Of a stretch of DNA of 64,000 bases, positions 10,149 through 21,485 are shown one piece after another. Both the position numbers and the translations under genes were made by a program. The notes below the pieces were generated by a model that was not told where the DNA came from, ran no database searches, and worked only from the letters and a program-made list of their open reading frames with translations. The stretch comes from Euglena gracilis (lineage: Eukaryota; Euglenida; Euglenophyceae; Euglenales), in contig CP154955.1 of assembly GCA_039621445.1 (NCBI GenBank), positions 50,103,527-50,167,526 on the forward strand, given 5' to 3'. The stretch's first letter is position 1. Each line of letters opens with the position of its first letter.

Positions 10149-11252
10149 CAGACCTCCATTTAGTATGTACCACCATTTTTTTTTAACGTATCACTTGTAC
10201 CACAGCCTAAAAATTAATGTATCACATATGTATCACCAAAAATTTCTTAATGTATCATATATGTATCACCAATAAAATTTTAACGTATCACATATGTATC
10301 ACCAAATTTTTTCATAAAAATTTCCTTTTTTACATCAAAATGTTTTCCCCCCTTTCTGTTCCGCTTTTCATCCTTGTTTCTTTTCCTCTCTGCAAACAAA
10401 TGGAACATTTTCCTTGTGATAATGCTTTCGGCAATGTGTTACGACTCGCCAATTCTCCCGGCAAAAGTTTTTCCAGTCTGTAGTCGGGGTTATAGTGATT
10501 CCCCCCCCCCCCCCCGGGCGCTTGGCCCCCCTCCTCCTTACATGCAAACTTGGCCCCCCTAAGGTTGGCCCCCGGCTTTCCCTTCAATCCTGGCCCGGGC
10601 CAAGCGCCCGGGAGGGGTGAGGTAAACCCCCCCCCCCAAAGAATCCCCCCCCCAAATAAAACTTCGGCCACCAAATTAATACCCCTCAAGTCTTTTGCCG
10701 ACGACCCGGATTTTGGCCTGAAAAGTTGGGTGAGAATAACAATCTCTGATAACAAATTCAAAAAAATTCGATTTTTCTTGATCATCTGGCCTCCAGAAAT
10801 GCTAAATTTTATGAGAAAGTTCAAAAAATGACCCCAAAGGGGGTTTTGGGTGCTATTTTGGGACTTACGGGACTTCAAAATTTTCGAAAAATTTTGGGAA
10901 ATAATACCCCTCCCCAAATAATCCCCCCCCCTCGGGGGGCTTCGGGCAGAGAAATAATACCCCTGGGGGGTATTATTTGGGGGGGGGTTGGTTTACTCTT
11001 GTCAATGGTTTGAGGAATTTGTTGTCTCAGGACCCTGCCTTCCGCGTTTTGAAGGTTCCCTTTTGGAAGGAGCGGCTGAGAAGTTGCTGACAAAAAAAAG
11101 ACAAAAAATTTTGTATCACATATGTATCACCAAATTTTTTTTAATGTATCACATATGTATCACCAAAATTTTTTTGATGTATCACATATGTATCACCAAA
11201 ATAAAACTAATGTATCGCAGATACATTGTGATACGCACTAAATGGCGGTCTG
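10149..11252. mobile_element. 1.1-kb hAT-like element with exact 8-bp TSD CTCCGACC
   Basis: The inverted ends CAGACCTCCATTTAGTATGT and CAGACCGCCATTTAGTGCGT (as reverse complement) are about 24 bp with few mismatches. The 8 bases CTCCGACC lie immediately outside both ends (10141-10148 and 11253-11260). Next to each end are three or four units of AATGTATCACATATGTATCA plus CCAAAATTTT. These subterminal repeats are typical of hAT transposase-binding regions. The middle (about 10495-10995) holds a second, C/G-run element with AAATAATACCCC repeats. No transposase is encoded. Confidence 0.93.
10495..10995. mobile_element. Nested element with AAATAATACCCC repeats
   Basis: G/C-run sequence with repeated CCCCAAATAATACCCC-type phrases and an inverted GGTATTATTTGGGG near 10967. 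It lies wholly inside the hAT-like element and so is the younger of the two, or part of its cargo. I could not fix exact ends. Confidence 0.5.
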
Positions 11253-11279
11253 CTCCGACCACTAATCTGCAATGTTACG

Positions 11280-11810
11280 CTGCTTTGGATTTCGCCAAAT
11301 TCCGACGATTGCGAGCGTATCTCTGGCTGTGTCAATCGTTCAGGTACAACCCCACCCCTCAATCGAAAGCTCCTTTCATCAGACGACTAGTCATCACCAC
11401 TAAATTCAGTAACGCCGCCTGGTACTCTTATTTCCTGTCACTGGGAAATCCTAATTTCACAATTCTTGTGTCTCCTTGGACCCCTCGGGTCGTCGATTCA
11501 AACGAAGTTTAAGAAGCATGATTAACCATGCTTCTAAAACCAATCAAGACCAAAAATCACCCCAATTTTCGACTCAGTTTCTGGCCGATCCGACGATCGC
11601 GAGCGTATCTCGGGCTGCGTGCAACGTTAGGGGACCAAGTTACACCTCGTTTGAAAGGTCTTTTCAACAGACGACCAGCGGTGGTCATCAGATTTTTCCA
11701 CGGTGCACGGTACTCTTATTCCAAAGCAGGTCCTATTTTCACCAAAATTGGATGTCCACCCCAGTGGTCCCCAAATGGCAAATTTCATTGTGCTACATGG
11801 TCAAAATAGT
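11280..11810 (+). repeat. Two related ~150-bp units (dispersed repeat C)
   Basis: About 11300-11437 and about 11586-11730 share CCGACGAT-CGCGAGCGTATCTC-GGCTG, a GAAAG-TC-TTTCA-CAGACGAC block and GGTACTCTTATT in the same order. They look like diverged tandem copies. A fragment (GAAAGGCTTTTCGTCCGACAA) recurs near 12038. Open frames over them are probably incidental. Confidence 0.55.
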
Positions 11811-11884
11811 CATATGAGGGCCTCACAGCCATTTTGGGGCACTTCTGGTGACATGGTGACATTTTTAGGAATTGACAAAACGGA

Positions 11885-12000
11885 CGCCGGTTTTGGACAG
11901 AACCGGCGTCCTTAACCCCGGGTTTTAGGACAGAACCGGCGTCCGGAAAACCCGTGGGGGGGGACGCCGGTTCTGTCCTGAACCCGGCATGCCAAACGCT
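11885..12000. repeat. Palindromic GACGCCGGTT repeats
   Basis: Direct and inverted copies of GGACAGAACCGGCGTCC / GGACGCCGGTTCTGTCC occur four times. Related GACGCCGGTT motifs appear at 17140-17240 and GCAGAACCGGTGTCC at 21258. Confidence 0.65.
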
Positions 12001-12473
12001 GGTTTAAGACAAATATTTGCACCGCCCCGCGCCGGGCTTGAAAGGCTTTTCGTCCGACAATTGGTTTTCCACAATGGTTACATAATTCCTGAACGCGATT
12101 TTCATGCCCTGATAATCGTGTTCAGGGTGAACACAAATTACAGGGCGATAATTCCTGAACCCGATTTCATGCCCTGATAACTGTGTTCAGGGTGAACACA
12201 AATTACAGGGCATGAAATCGGGTTCAGCATTTTTTTTTGATAATTTTGGGCAAAAAACGCCCCGAAAGTGCCCGAAACCATGGCGTGAAGCATATCCACG
12301 AATTACAGGGCCTCTTTGAACACGGTTACAGAAAAAACGTGGGTTATAACCCGATTACAGGGTGTAAGACGGGTCATACCCACGTTTTTTGTATAGTGTC
12401 GACACTGTTCCTGTTGCTTGTTTTGTGGGGGCAACACCGGAAAACTATCAACCGAAGTATGCCGGGCCGGTAA

Positions 12474-13111
12474 CCCCCCCTAATAGAAGCATGGGTGCGC
12501 TTATAGCTGACGGGGGGGGGGGTGCGCTTCTATTTGGACCCCACCTGTGCAATTTTCGTTGATTTCCTTTAGAAATCCCATCAAAATGGGGGGTGCGCTT
12601 GTAGTGGACCGCCACCTTCGGCGGCGGGGGGGGGGGGGGCGCTTTTATTTGGACCCTGCGCTTGTAGCGGCCCCGTGCTCAGGGTTCGATATAAGGAGGG
12701 CGTACATGGTTTAGGTGGGGGGGGTGTCCCCCCCACCCCCCCCCCCCTGGCCCCCAGGCGGGGCGGGCCGGCACACCCCCCCCCCCCCCCCGCCTGCAAG
12801 GGGGGTCCGGACCGACCCTCGGGGGCAAAAATTGACCCCCCCCAAAAAGGATCATTTTTTTCCTCCGGCGCTTCGCGCCGAAAATTTTTTGCATTTTTGG
12901 CACATTTTTGCCCAAAAAGTGCCCAAAATGGCACTTTTGGTCGTTTTGGGGGGTCAAAAATTTTCGGCCACCCTGACCGCGCACCTGTTTAGGTGGGGGG
13001 GGGGTGTCCCCCCCACCCCCCCCCCCTCCTGGCCCGCAGGGGGGGGCCCGGACCACCCCCCCCACCTGTCCTTATATCGAACCCTGCCCGTGCTTCTATT
13101 AGGGGGGGGGG
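12474..13111. mobile_element. ~640-bp TIR element (CCCCCCCTAATAGAAGCAYGGG)
   Basis: The left end (C run, CTAATAGAAGCATGGG) and right end (CCCGTGCTTCTATTAG, G run) are inverted. GGTAA occurs just outside the left G/C run and just outside the right one. The inside has two similar blocks of GGTTCGATATAAGGA, (C)n(G)n and GCGCTTCGCGCC, arranged partly as inverted copies. It is related in design to 8075-8889. Confidence 0.72.
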
Positions 13112-13227
13112 TAAATGAAAATGCAAGTGGCTTGTGGTGCATTGGGGCGCATTGTATTCTTCTCCTGCCCTCACATGGGATCCAGGGGGGACAGCACTAT
13201 CTGGAAAGTTTGGGGTGCTAAAAGTTT

Positions 13228-13491
13228 TTGAGGGCAGGAGGTTTGGGTGATGGAAATTATCGTTTGGTCACACCATATCGCAAGCCACCAATTTTGGTAT
13301 CATGCAACAAGTGTGGCGCGGAAAAGGGTTGGATGGAGCAATGGAACAGCAAAGGCGATTGCATGTCCTTTTCCATCATGAATTTTTCTCTCAAAAGACG
13401 GGTCATTTATGAACCCGTGGGTGTCTGGCCCCCGCTTCCTTCTTCCGCTCCCCCGACCCTCACTATTTATCCTAATGGTACCAAAAATTAG
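13228..13491 (+). CDS. Hypothetical 87-residue ORF, unknown
   Basis: The frame begins MRAGGLGDGNYRLVTPYRKP and contains CNKCGAEKGW. One CxxC pair is suggestive of, but not sufficient for, a zinc-binding site. There is no neighbouring support. It may be a piece of a transposon protein or chance. Confidence 0.25.
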   Translation: MRAGGLGDGNYRLVTPYRKPPILVSCNKCGAEKGWMEQWNSKGDCMSFSIMNFSLKRRVIYEPVGVWPPLPSSAPPTLTIYPNGTKN

Positions 13492-14170
13492 CGGACATCT
13501 TTTTTTTTGAGGTTTCATGACGCACCACAATGGGTTCAGGTGGGGTTTTCTGGCCAGTTTAGGACCAAAAGTTCTTTGAAACTTGTCGCCCTCACGGGAA
13601 AAGAATTGCCAAGGAATTTACACGTCTCTAAACGTCTAAACGTCTGAACGTCTAAAAACGGCCATGTGTGATACAATAGGTGAGGGATCAAACTGCTCCC
13701 AAGGCGGAGAGTCCTAAGCTATGATTAGAGTTTTGGACACGTCAGTTGGGTCCAAAACAAAGGCGTTGTGGGAAAAGGCTTGCTTGACCACCGCATTAAC
13801 ACATCTTTCTGTTGAATGATGTGTTTCCAAGGTGTGTGAATCGATGGGTTTCAAAGCAGTGAGATACACAACCTCCACACCTTCAAATTCGAAACGAGGC
13901 AGATTCAACAATTTACCGAGGGGGTAGTTTGGGACAGGGGGGGGGCATGGGGGGATGTGGGGGGAGACTGCGCCCCAACAGCCCCCACGCGTTCACTTTG
14001 ACGCCACTCAAATTTGTGTGCTTTTTTTTTTGGTTGATGGAAAAATGTGCCCGGCCCAAATCCAGGACGCGGGGGAGGGGACGGGGGGGACGCGGGGGGC
14101 ACGCGGGACAAGCATCCCCAAACCTTAAGCCTGATCCTAACCATGACCCTACGCCGACCCTGACGCCATT
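13492..14170. other. No gene recognised
   Basis: Contains short reiterations (ACGTCTAAACGTCTGAACGTCT at 13621-13655) and a G-rich stretch. Frames are short or shadowed by composition. Confidence 0.4.
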
Positions 14171-14177
14171 GGCAACC

Positions 14178-14960
14178 CTAACCCAGGAAAATGCCTCGAA
14201 AGAGCGCACATCCTCCCATTTCATCATAGGCAACCTGCGGGACCAATGCTGCCACAGAGAATGGCAGGCGCATGTTCTCATGGAAGTGTGCGTGGCCGCA
14301 GGATGGATGCATTCCCCACTGGTATTTCATCCCTTCTGTTTGAGGCTCCAAACGCTTGGCCATGGCGATGACCAGGCGACACTCCGTGGCATTTCAGTCC
14401 TCTTCCTTCGGTGGCTCCACCACCGCCTACACGTTGAAGCCCCAATCGCCAGCAGGCACTCGATCAGCCTTTGCCTCGTTCACGAAGAAGTGCGCGTCTG
14501 TCAGCGTGCAGTTGTCAAATTGCACGGGGACATACCGATGGCATTCGAACCCGGTTTCGAATGCGCTTGGAATACCCTTGTAGAACGTTTTGCGGGTTCG
14601 GCTTGCGCTCCTGCTCCGTGAGCACAATCGGCTTGCGGACGGCGTGCATAATTTTGACGTCATGGCTTTTGGTCACAATGGACAAAAAACCATGGACATT
14701 GAAATCCGGCTTCTTCTTGTAGATGGGGTGCTCTTTTGTCGAAGACACAGCAACTTGGAGGACAGGGGCAGCAACTGGTGGAACAAGGGTAGCAGCTGGT
14801 GGAAGAGGGGGAAGAGCTAGAAACAGGGGCAGCATCTGCAGATTCAGCATCGCCGCCGCCAAACGACTCCTTGATGCACAGCTACCGGCGTGCATCGCGC
14901 AGAGCTCGCAGAGCAGCTGAATGCTCCACGGACTTTTCGTGCTCACAAACTGCATTTTGG
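14178..14960 (-). pseudogene. Degenerate minus-strand coding region, unknown protein
   Basis: Several minus-strand frames in succession look protein-like: 14955-14515 (with NVHGFLSIVTKSHDVKIMHA then VRKPIVLTEQERKPNPQNVL), 14620-14427 in another frame (PSAFETGFECHRYVPVQFDN then CTLTDAHFFVNEAKADRVPA), and 14363-14178 (MAKRLEPQTEGMKYQWGMHP). Frame changes and stops separate them, so this is either a multi-exon gene with introns I cannot place or a broken copy. I do not recognise the family. Confidence 0.4.
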
Positions 14961-15200
14961 GTAGTAGTTACAATGTTTTCATCATTGTCGTCATGGAAAA
15001 TGCCAATGTTGTACTGTGGAAGTGCCGCAAAGATCAAAGCAATGCTCATTTGTGTTTGTTTGTGCATGACAGTGCACTGTTGTGCTTCAAACAAAAACAA
15101 GAAAACCAAGTCGTGTGAGGGCTGGGGTGTGGTGTTTGCTGGTTCGGCATACGACAACCAAAACACGACACCCACTGACATCCAGAATAGAAAAGACCAA
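14880..15200 (-). pseudogene. Minus-strand coding-looking segment, unknown
   Basis: The frame includes AQQCTVMHKQTQMSIALIFA then ALPQYNIGIFHDDNDENIVT and runs toward the fragments downstream on the same strand. It overlaps the first frame of the previous entry in another register. It probably belongs to the same broken or spliced gene. Confidence 0.3.
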
Positions 15201-15239
15201 AAAAAATGAACAAAATCCAATGCATTCATGACTTTTTTG

Positions 15240-15375
15240 CTGAAGGACCCCAGGGGGGTCCAGCTCAGAGGCCAGAGGCTGGAAATTTTGGGCTGGCCAG
15301 AAAAGGGTGCTAGCTGACCCCTTCGGGGTCCCTGGCTGGAACTGTGCGCGACCCGGAGTCGAACCGGTTCAAAAC
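15240..15375. repeat. Repeat fragment with tRNA T-arm-like sequence (minus strand)
   Basis: On the minus strand, CCGGTTCGACTCCGGGTCGC at about 15345-15365 has the form of a tRNA TΨC arm/B box. It is joined to CCAGCTCAGAG-CCAGAGGCTGG sequence also seen in the myosin-intron elements. No acceptor, D or anticodon arm is present, so it is not a tRNA gene. Confidence 0.5.
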
Positions 15376-15714
15376 CAAAAGCCAAAAAAAATGCTGCAAA
15401 AATGACCAGAAAACTGCGGCCCGTCCCTGCCGTTGAGGGGCCTGTACTGGCCCCGCCCCCGACCTGCAGATGTACCCCACGATGGCCGGGGCGGTGGTGC
15501 CCGTCTTCAACCTCGGCCCCGTCACCAACCTCACCTTCTCCACCTCCCTGTTGTCCAGGGTTGGCTCCAATCTGCAGTGGGCGCCCCATACTCTCCCCCC
15601 TCCCACTTGTGTAGGTACCAACCCCAGTTCTTGTCACATTTTTTTTTTTGGCAAAGCAAGCACCCCCCCCCTCCGGTTCTTGTCCATTTTTTTCCAGTTC
15701 TTTAGTCATGCATT

Positions 15715-15921
15715 ATGTCGGACATGCAGAATCAAAAGTATTATTGTACAACTTGCTCCCTTGGGATGGGGGGCCGGAGGAATCCCAAGCGGAAGAATGG
15801 AAACTACAGCGAAGAAGAAAATAGCTTTGTGAACCACACAATGACAACCTTGGCGAGATCCAACGGTGACGTGGACCTTCCCCCTTTGTCAATGGATGAA
15901 TTACTGGAATTGAATTTTTGA
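15715..15921 (+). CDS. Hypothetical 68-residue protein with CxxC
   Basis: A complete frame starts MSDMQNQKYYCTTCSLGMGG and ends MDELLELNF. It has a Tyr-Tyr-Cys-Thr-Thr-Cys pair, a basic middle and an acidic end. One CxxC could be half of a zinc finger split by an intron. There is no family match I can name. Confidence 0.3.
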   Translation: MSDMQNQKYYCTTCSLGMGGRRNPKRKNGNYSEEENSFVNHTMTTLARSNGDVDLPPLSMDELLELNF

Positions 15922-17247
15922 TAAATTTTATTTTTTTATTTTTCTCTGCACATTTTGCCAATCCCAAATCCGGATCCCCCTTCTGACGTTTGCAATTTGG
16001 TCACAAATCGACGTGCTGGCACAAAGGTAGCACCCATGCTTCCCACAAACACCACCCTGCCATTCCCTAAGCCCCCCCTGTTTTGTTCATTTCGAATGCT
16101 GCAAAAGAAGCCCTACGGGAAAAGTTGATCCGTGAATGCCTCGAGGGTGGGTGTGCCTGAAGCACTTGTTTGTTTGCCTTCTTTAGGGCCAACTTCAACC
16201 CAAGGGCCAAGTGGCTTCATCCTCCCCATCAAACGGTATCCATTTGCATTTATCACAAAAAAAAACACTAGGAAAATGGAAAACAAAATAAAATTTTAAC
16301 TGTCCAGCATTCTTCATCATCGAACCACAAAAGCACTTGTACAGTTTGGCTGTGACAAGAGGCGTGACAAAGAAAAAGCAATAAACAATTCGGCACCTTC
16401 GGCACCAGTCAAAAAAGAATCCGGCGCCTTCGGTGCCAGGCACCCACCAGCCAAAAAGGTACCCCCCCCCCCCGCGGGTACCTTTCCAGCCGGATCCACC
16501 CCCTACCCCCCTCCCCCCCGGAGGTCCAAGACTAAAAAAAAACCCCTGCTCCAATTCTCAATCTCTTGGGCTGTAGCACCTTTTGGCGGATTCCATGTGC
16601 CGCACCAAAAAGACCAAAAAACACACAATTCAGCGATTGTTCACCACAAGCGCTTTCACTTCTTCGCAGCTTCTGCCTTTTTTCATCGTATCTTATGCCT
16701 TTCCCCCACTGCAACTTTCTGGTGCTTTCCCCCAGTTGATTATCCCCCCCCACTTTTTTGTCCCAGAAATGGGAAAAACGGATGGGTGATTATTCCTCCC
16801 CATTTTTTTTAGGGGGGGGGGAAGTGGGTCTGGGGCTCAAAACTTCATGGAAATCCAAAGGCGCTGGGTGTGCGGGGAAGCCGTTTTTGGCGCAAAAAAT
16901 TGTTGCAAAAAGGCAAACCACTTTTGTAACCGAATTTGCCTCGGTCGGGTCCCGAGGCAAATCCCGAGGTCCTGAGCCACCACCAACCCTTGTGTTTTAG
17001 GTTTCAAGGACAAGGCCCTTTTCCTCATCCGGTGGAGTGTGATGGGGGACATGGGCGATTATTTCCCCCCTGGTTTTGGGCTGTGGGGGGGAATTACCAG
17101 AAAGTTATAGCGTGCGTGCAGGGGCTCTAGCCGCATGCCCGAACTGGCGTCTGGGATGCCGGTTCGGATGGGGAATTTCATGCCCAAACCAGGTCTTAGA
17201 CGCCGGTTTGTCTAGGACGTCGTCTAGGACGAAGCAGGCGTCTGGGG
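15922..17247. other. No gene recognised; repeat-rich
   Basis: Includes GGCACCTTCGGCACC/GGCGCCTTCGGTGCC stems near 16390-16440 and C-run hairpins at 16461-16485, both typical of the G/C-tract elements, plus GACGCCGGTT motifs at 17140-17240. No coding frame is convincing. Confidence 0.4.
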
Positions 17248-17690
17248 ACCAAAAATGAAAAGAGCCAAAAAGTGTCCAAAAGCGTTTGTGGGCATGCGGT
17301 GATCATATCTGAGTAGTTTTGAGGTCTTCGGCCAGAAATTGGGGTCTTTCGCAATTTTGGGGGAATTTCTGAAATAAGAATACGTTTGCAACATGGCTGA
17401 AATCTGATGCCATCTGCTGAGAGCCCTTGAGAAGAGCTTTCGATAAAGGGGCAACGTGGTAGCTGAACAGTGGAATCTGCGATTTGAGATCACGGTCAAA
17501 CATGCGATCGGCTATTTTCAGAGCCCCGTGCATTGTGGCTGAGTCGGCAGGGAAAAGATTTCAAATTGGTCGCATAGGTCGCCGATCTAAATTGGTGGAT
17601 TTCACACGTCTGATTCCGTGTTACCCTACGACCGAAAGCTCTTCTCAAGGGCTTTTAAACAGATGGCCACAGAATTCACACAGCTCTTAT
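17248..17690 (+). repeat. Dispersed repeat A, copy 2
   Basis: Colinear with 1594-2010. It adds an inverted GAAAGCTCTTCTCAAGGGCT at about 17632 that pairs with the GCCCTTGAGAAGAGCTTTC at about 17424. Confidence 0.7.
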
Positions 17691-17699
17691 TTTTGGCAA

Positions 17700-18790
17700 T
17701 CCTACGTTCCAAAATTTGGCATGTTGGTTTGTCAAATCCCACAGTTCAGGTCGGTCCAAAGTCTCCCAAAAGTGCATGGGTGTTTGAGGTGCAATTGGTC
17801 GTGATTCCTCAAATGCCAGTTTGGGCATGAAGCTGGAGACCGCTGAAACGGTTTCAAGTGTTGTGTCCCAGATGCCGGGTGTGAACCTGGTGACAGGGGC
17901 TCCGGTTCGGGCATCAGTTCTCGACATAGAGGTACCAAAACCACCCCTCGACCAAACGCTGGTTTCATCTTATGACCAGCAATGACCACCAATTTCAACC
18001 ACCCTGCACAGGATCCTTATTTTGAAATTTTGCAGTCCCAGAAATTGAAGTGGAAAATCCTGATTATCAACAGCAGGGGTCTCCAGTCGCTTGAACCATT
18101 TGTGAGCCTTCCCTTCCCCACCTTCAGTGAACCGAACCCCTTGGGTTCATGGCTCAATGAAGTCTCCCGCCGATATAATGCAAACAGCATGACAGAATAC
18201 CGCAAGCATGCCACTTTTAAACAGGGCTGTGATTGTGAAGCACGTGAATGTGAATATTGTGCATCACTCCTCGACTTGCACAGGGGGATGCATTGACGCA
18301 GCTGAAGTCTGGTTCCTGGACATCATTTGGGTGGAGTCTGATTGGGGTAATTGGGGGGGAGGGGAGGTCTGCTGGGGCTGCACACACAACGTTTCCTCCA
18401 CAGCATGAGCCAAATTTTGGTCATTTTTTTCAGAAAAATGTGGAAAAAGTCACTTTTTTTGGAAATTTTTCAGGTCGGTACGGCAAATTCTCAAGGTAAA
18501 AATGTTGGAAAAATCAGTCCAGTTTTTGGGGTTCAAAATTTTTTGTCACCCTTCAGGCAAGGGGGGGTCCGGGGGGGGGGGGCGCCACGGCACGAGGGGG
18601 GGGGGGGAAGGGCCTTTGGCAACCGGAGCGCCTATTCTCCTTGGCTATCGGCACCTGTGAAAAAAATGGCTATTGGCTTCGAACTCATGAGGAGTCTGTG
18701 TAACAATTCACGCCCCCCCCCCTCCCCCTAGATTGTTAAAAAACAGTCCGGTTGGGATTGACGCTTTTGGTTCCCAACCATTCTTTCTTG
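17700..18790. other. No gene recognised
   Basis: Mixed sequence with G runs at 18560-18610. The frame at 17982-18296 (MTTNFNHPAQDPYFEILQSQ…) is open for 104 codons but shows no motif. Confidence 0.35.
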
Positions 18791-18794
18791 TCAG

Positions 18795-18900
18795 TGACGG
18801 CCCTGCCTGTGAGCCGGGGACGGTGTGTTTCTACTTGGACGATGAGGACAACTGGCGCATCGCCCGTATTGATGCGGTCCAAGGCGAAGATGCAGAACAG
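18795..18900 (+). CDS. Candidate 5' exon, SH3-like N-terminal subdomain of the myosin
   Basis: The frame after a TTGTCAG acceptor reads DGPACEPGTVCFYLDDEDNW followed by RIARIDAVQGEDAEQ. This resembles the small SH3-like barrel that begins many myosin motors (a G-x-V-W/F-x-x-D pattern with a W-x-x-A-x-V/I-like strand). A GC-type donor (CAG|GCCCAC) could end it at 18900; otherwise the frame stays open to a stop at 18942. The distance to the next exon is 2.7 kb, within the range of this gene. No family-diagnostic motif is present, so this is inference from position, codon-like composition and weak resemblance. Confidence 0.4.
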
Positions 18901-18942
18901 GCCCACATTTTTGGAAATCAGCGGTTTGATTTGCCAAAGTGA

Positions 18943-20890
18943 CCCCCGCTGAGACTTGTTATCTTTTCCTTTTTTTCTTCTTCGTACCGAGGTTGCTTTT
19001 TATTGTAAAGTTGAAGTGGACCGAACCCTGAGAACGTCAAGCCTCTTTCAGCATTTTTCCGTCCTTGGACCTTCCCCCAATTGAAGAGCTTTTCTCCCCT
19101 TCTCCCCTTTGGTCGTCTGGAAGGTGATGGATGTTTATGGATGTTTATGGATGCAGTTTCGTTTATTGGTTGGTCCCAGTTCCACCTGACAGACCCCCAT
19201 TGATTTTGCAGCCTTTCTCCAACCAGACATGGTAAAGCAGTCATATCAGGACTTCAATGACCAATTTCGGCCATTTTAAGGCAGTTTTTATAACATTTTT
19301 ATTGATGCCAAAACCGGCGTTCCAGAGAGTTTTCTGCCACGTCTGTCACAACGCAAGCAAATTTTTTTTTATTTTGCTGTGCTGGTCGCGACACAAAAAA
19401 AAAGCGGTTTTCTCTGGTTATCGCTGTGTTGGCAATATTCTTTTATTGCTGTGCAAAGGTGCATTTTTTTTTTTGAGCAGCAGCGCAGTGCCCAACACTT
19501 TTATCGGTGTGATGTAAGATTGAATGGGATAGAAAGCACTGGGGGGGGGATCTGGCCGGGAGCAATTGCTGACAGGAAACATTCTTTCAGGAAATATATT
19601 GGACGAATCTTAAAATGCTGGGGAAAAATTCTGAAGATCTCTAAAAACCAGCCAGGAAACAAATTTCTGGACAAAGAAATTCTCGTGAATCCCGTGGTTG
19701 CTGTCACATTTGGTTGTTTTGACCTCTTTTTTTTGTGATTTTGTGATACCGGTGATGTTTTGAGCCATTATTCACATTTTTTCCAACAAAAAATAAAAAA
19801 AAGATTTTTTGTTTGCAATTTGGGAACATGATGGCTCTCAAAAAATATGCTGTTTTTTGGCCCTCTCCCCCCAAAAACAAAAAAATGACAGAATTTTTTG
19901 GGTTCCAGAGAAAAACCTGGTCCAAATGCAGACTTTTTATGTCGAAATTCCTCCCAGCAGAACTCAAGGAGGAAACACAAGACTGCCAAAATGGGAGAAA
20001 CACAAACAGATGCAAAGAAGTGCTTGTGCCCCCGGCCTTGCGAACCGAATGCCTGGAACTCCTGGCACCTTTAACATTCAAGTTCATGCGGTAAGTGTCG
20101 AAAGGAAAAAATTGCAGGGGAATCGCAGAAAACTTGCAGAAAAAATGCGGGGAATTGCGGTAAACTGCGGAAAATTGTAAAAATTACGGAAACCTTGCGA
20201 ATATCATTTATTTACCTCCCTTAACCCACGTCCTGGGCCAAAACCAGTCAGTCGGTCCGAAAGAACCAATCATTCGGGGTCGGGCACACCTTAAGCAATG
20301 GTATGATCCGGATCCGATTGTGAGACAGCGGAACTGAGTGGGCAAATGAAATTGGAAGCTTGCTTGTCCACCTAGTTGAGTGTCTCTTGGAGACAAAAAT
20401 GGCGTCAACTTCGCGACCCCTAGGGGTCCAGCTCAAAGGGTCCAGGTCAAAGGCTGAAAAACTTGGGAGAACATTGGAATTTGTAATTTGGAACCCCTGG
20501 GTTGAGTATCCAATTTTGGTGAAAACTGGGGTTGTTTTAAAATTTCAGCATTGTGCAGCGTGGAAAAATGTCATGGCCACCGCTGCTCATCTGTTGAAAA
20601 GAGCTTTCAATCAAGGGGTGAGTTTGACCTGGTAGCACCGAAGAGACCAGCGGGGGAAGGATGCCTGAAGAAGATACCTGCAGCACACAAAGAAAAAAAT
20701 TTTAAAATTGATGCGGCAGTTGCGGCGCAAACTTCAAGGTGGTACAAGTCTAAATTAGATCTCAAAAATTTTGACAGAAATCCAAAATCTGGCACCTTCG
20801 GTTTTTGTCGTTCCGAACAATCCCCACCCAGAGATGATATTGGATGGCATCATGGTAAAATTCTTTCTGTTCTGTTGTGAAATTCTTTTG
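18943..20890. other. Putative 5' intron of the myosin gene or intergenic DNA
   Basis: Holds T-rich stretches, GCAGAAAACTTGCAG-type reiterations at 20110-20200, and one frame (19813-20094) ending VPPALRTECLELLAPLTFKF before a GTAAGT. That frame vaguely recalls a retroelement integrase-type zinc region, but no HHCC or DDE residues are visible. No firm gene. Confidence 0.35.
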
Positions 20891-21140
20891 CAGCAACTAT
20901 TAAGTGCGCACCGCAACTAACACATAACTTTTTGAAGGCCAGGGGGTGGCCATATGACCAGGTGCCAACAACAACTCAATTCCCGAAGCCACCTACAACC
21001 CCTGACCAGGAGGGTGGTCGTACGCACCCCCTTACTTGCAACCCCCAACCGAGGGGTGGTCGTTGTTTAGGGGTGGTCAGTGGGCAAAGGGGGGGGGGCA
21101 AAGGGGGGGAGTCAGTGTGCCAGGAAAAATATTTTTATGT
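20891..21140. repeat. Fragment of the TAAGTGCGCACC / GGTCGTACG element family
   Basis: ACTATTAAGTGCGCACCGCA and GGTGGTCGTACGCACCCC, with CAACCCCCAACCGAGGGGTGGTCG, resemble the inside of 8075-8889. No right end was found. Confidence 0.5.
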
Positions 21141-21440
21141 GCTGAGACCACCTGCAGAAAATTTTTTCGAAACCCCCAGAGGCCAGAATATTTGCCGAAA
21201 AACCGCGGGAAAATTGACCTCAAAAAAAACACACATTTTTCCTGGAGGAGATGGTTTACGGCAGAACCGGTGTCCCCACCCCTTTTCTAATGGAAAGGAA
21301 TGAGAAGAGATTGCGGGATTACATTGTTTGTAATTGTTTCTGATGACATAAGGCGCAACAGGCCCCAATCACAACAAGCATTCTCTGACGAAGGATCATC
21401 TTTGTCATTCACAAAAAGGGAGGCAGGCGGCGGCATGTAA

Positions 21441-21443
<3 letters not shown>

Positions 21444-21485
<42 letters not shown>

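Noticed and set aside
15340-15370. tRNA gene on the minus strand
   Set aside because: Only a T-arm-like piece is present; no acceptor stem, D arm or anticodon arm can be folded around it.
19813-20094. Retroelement integrase zinc domain
   Set aside because: VPPALRTECLEL is faintly reminiscent, but no His/Cys pattern, reverse transcriptase or LTR was found nearby.
8120-21100. LTR retrotransposon suggested by direct copies of the TAAGTGCGCACC block within 8075-8889
   Set aside because: The copies are about 60 bp, the outer ends are inverted, and no pol or gag-like frame lies between.
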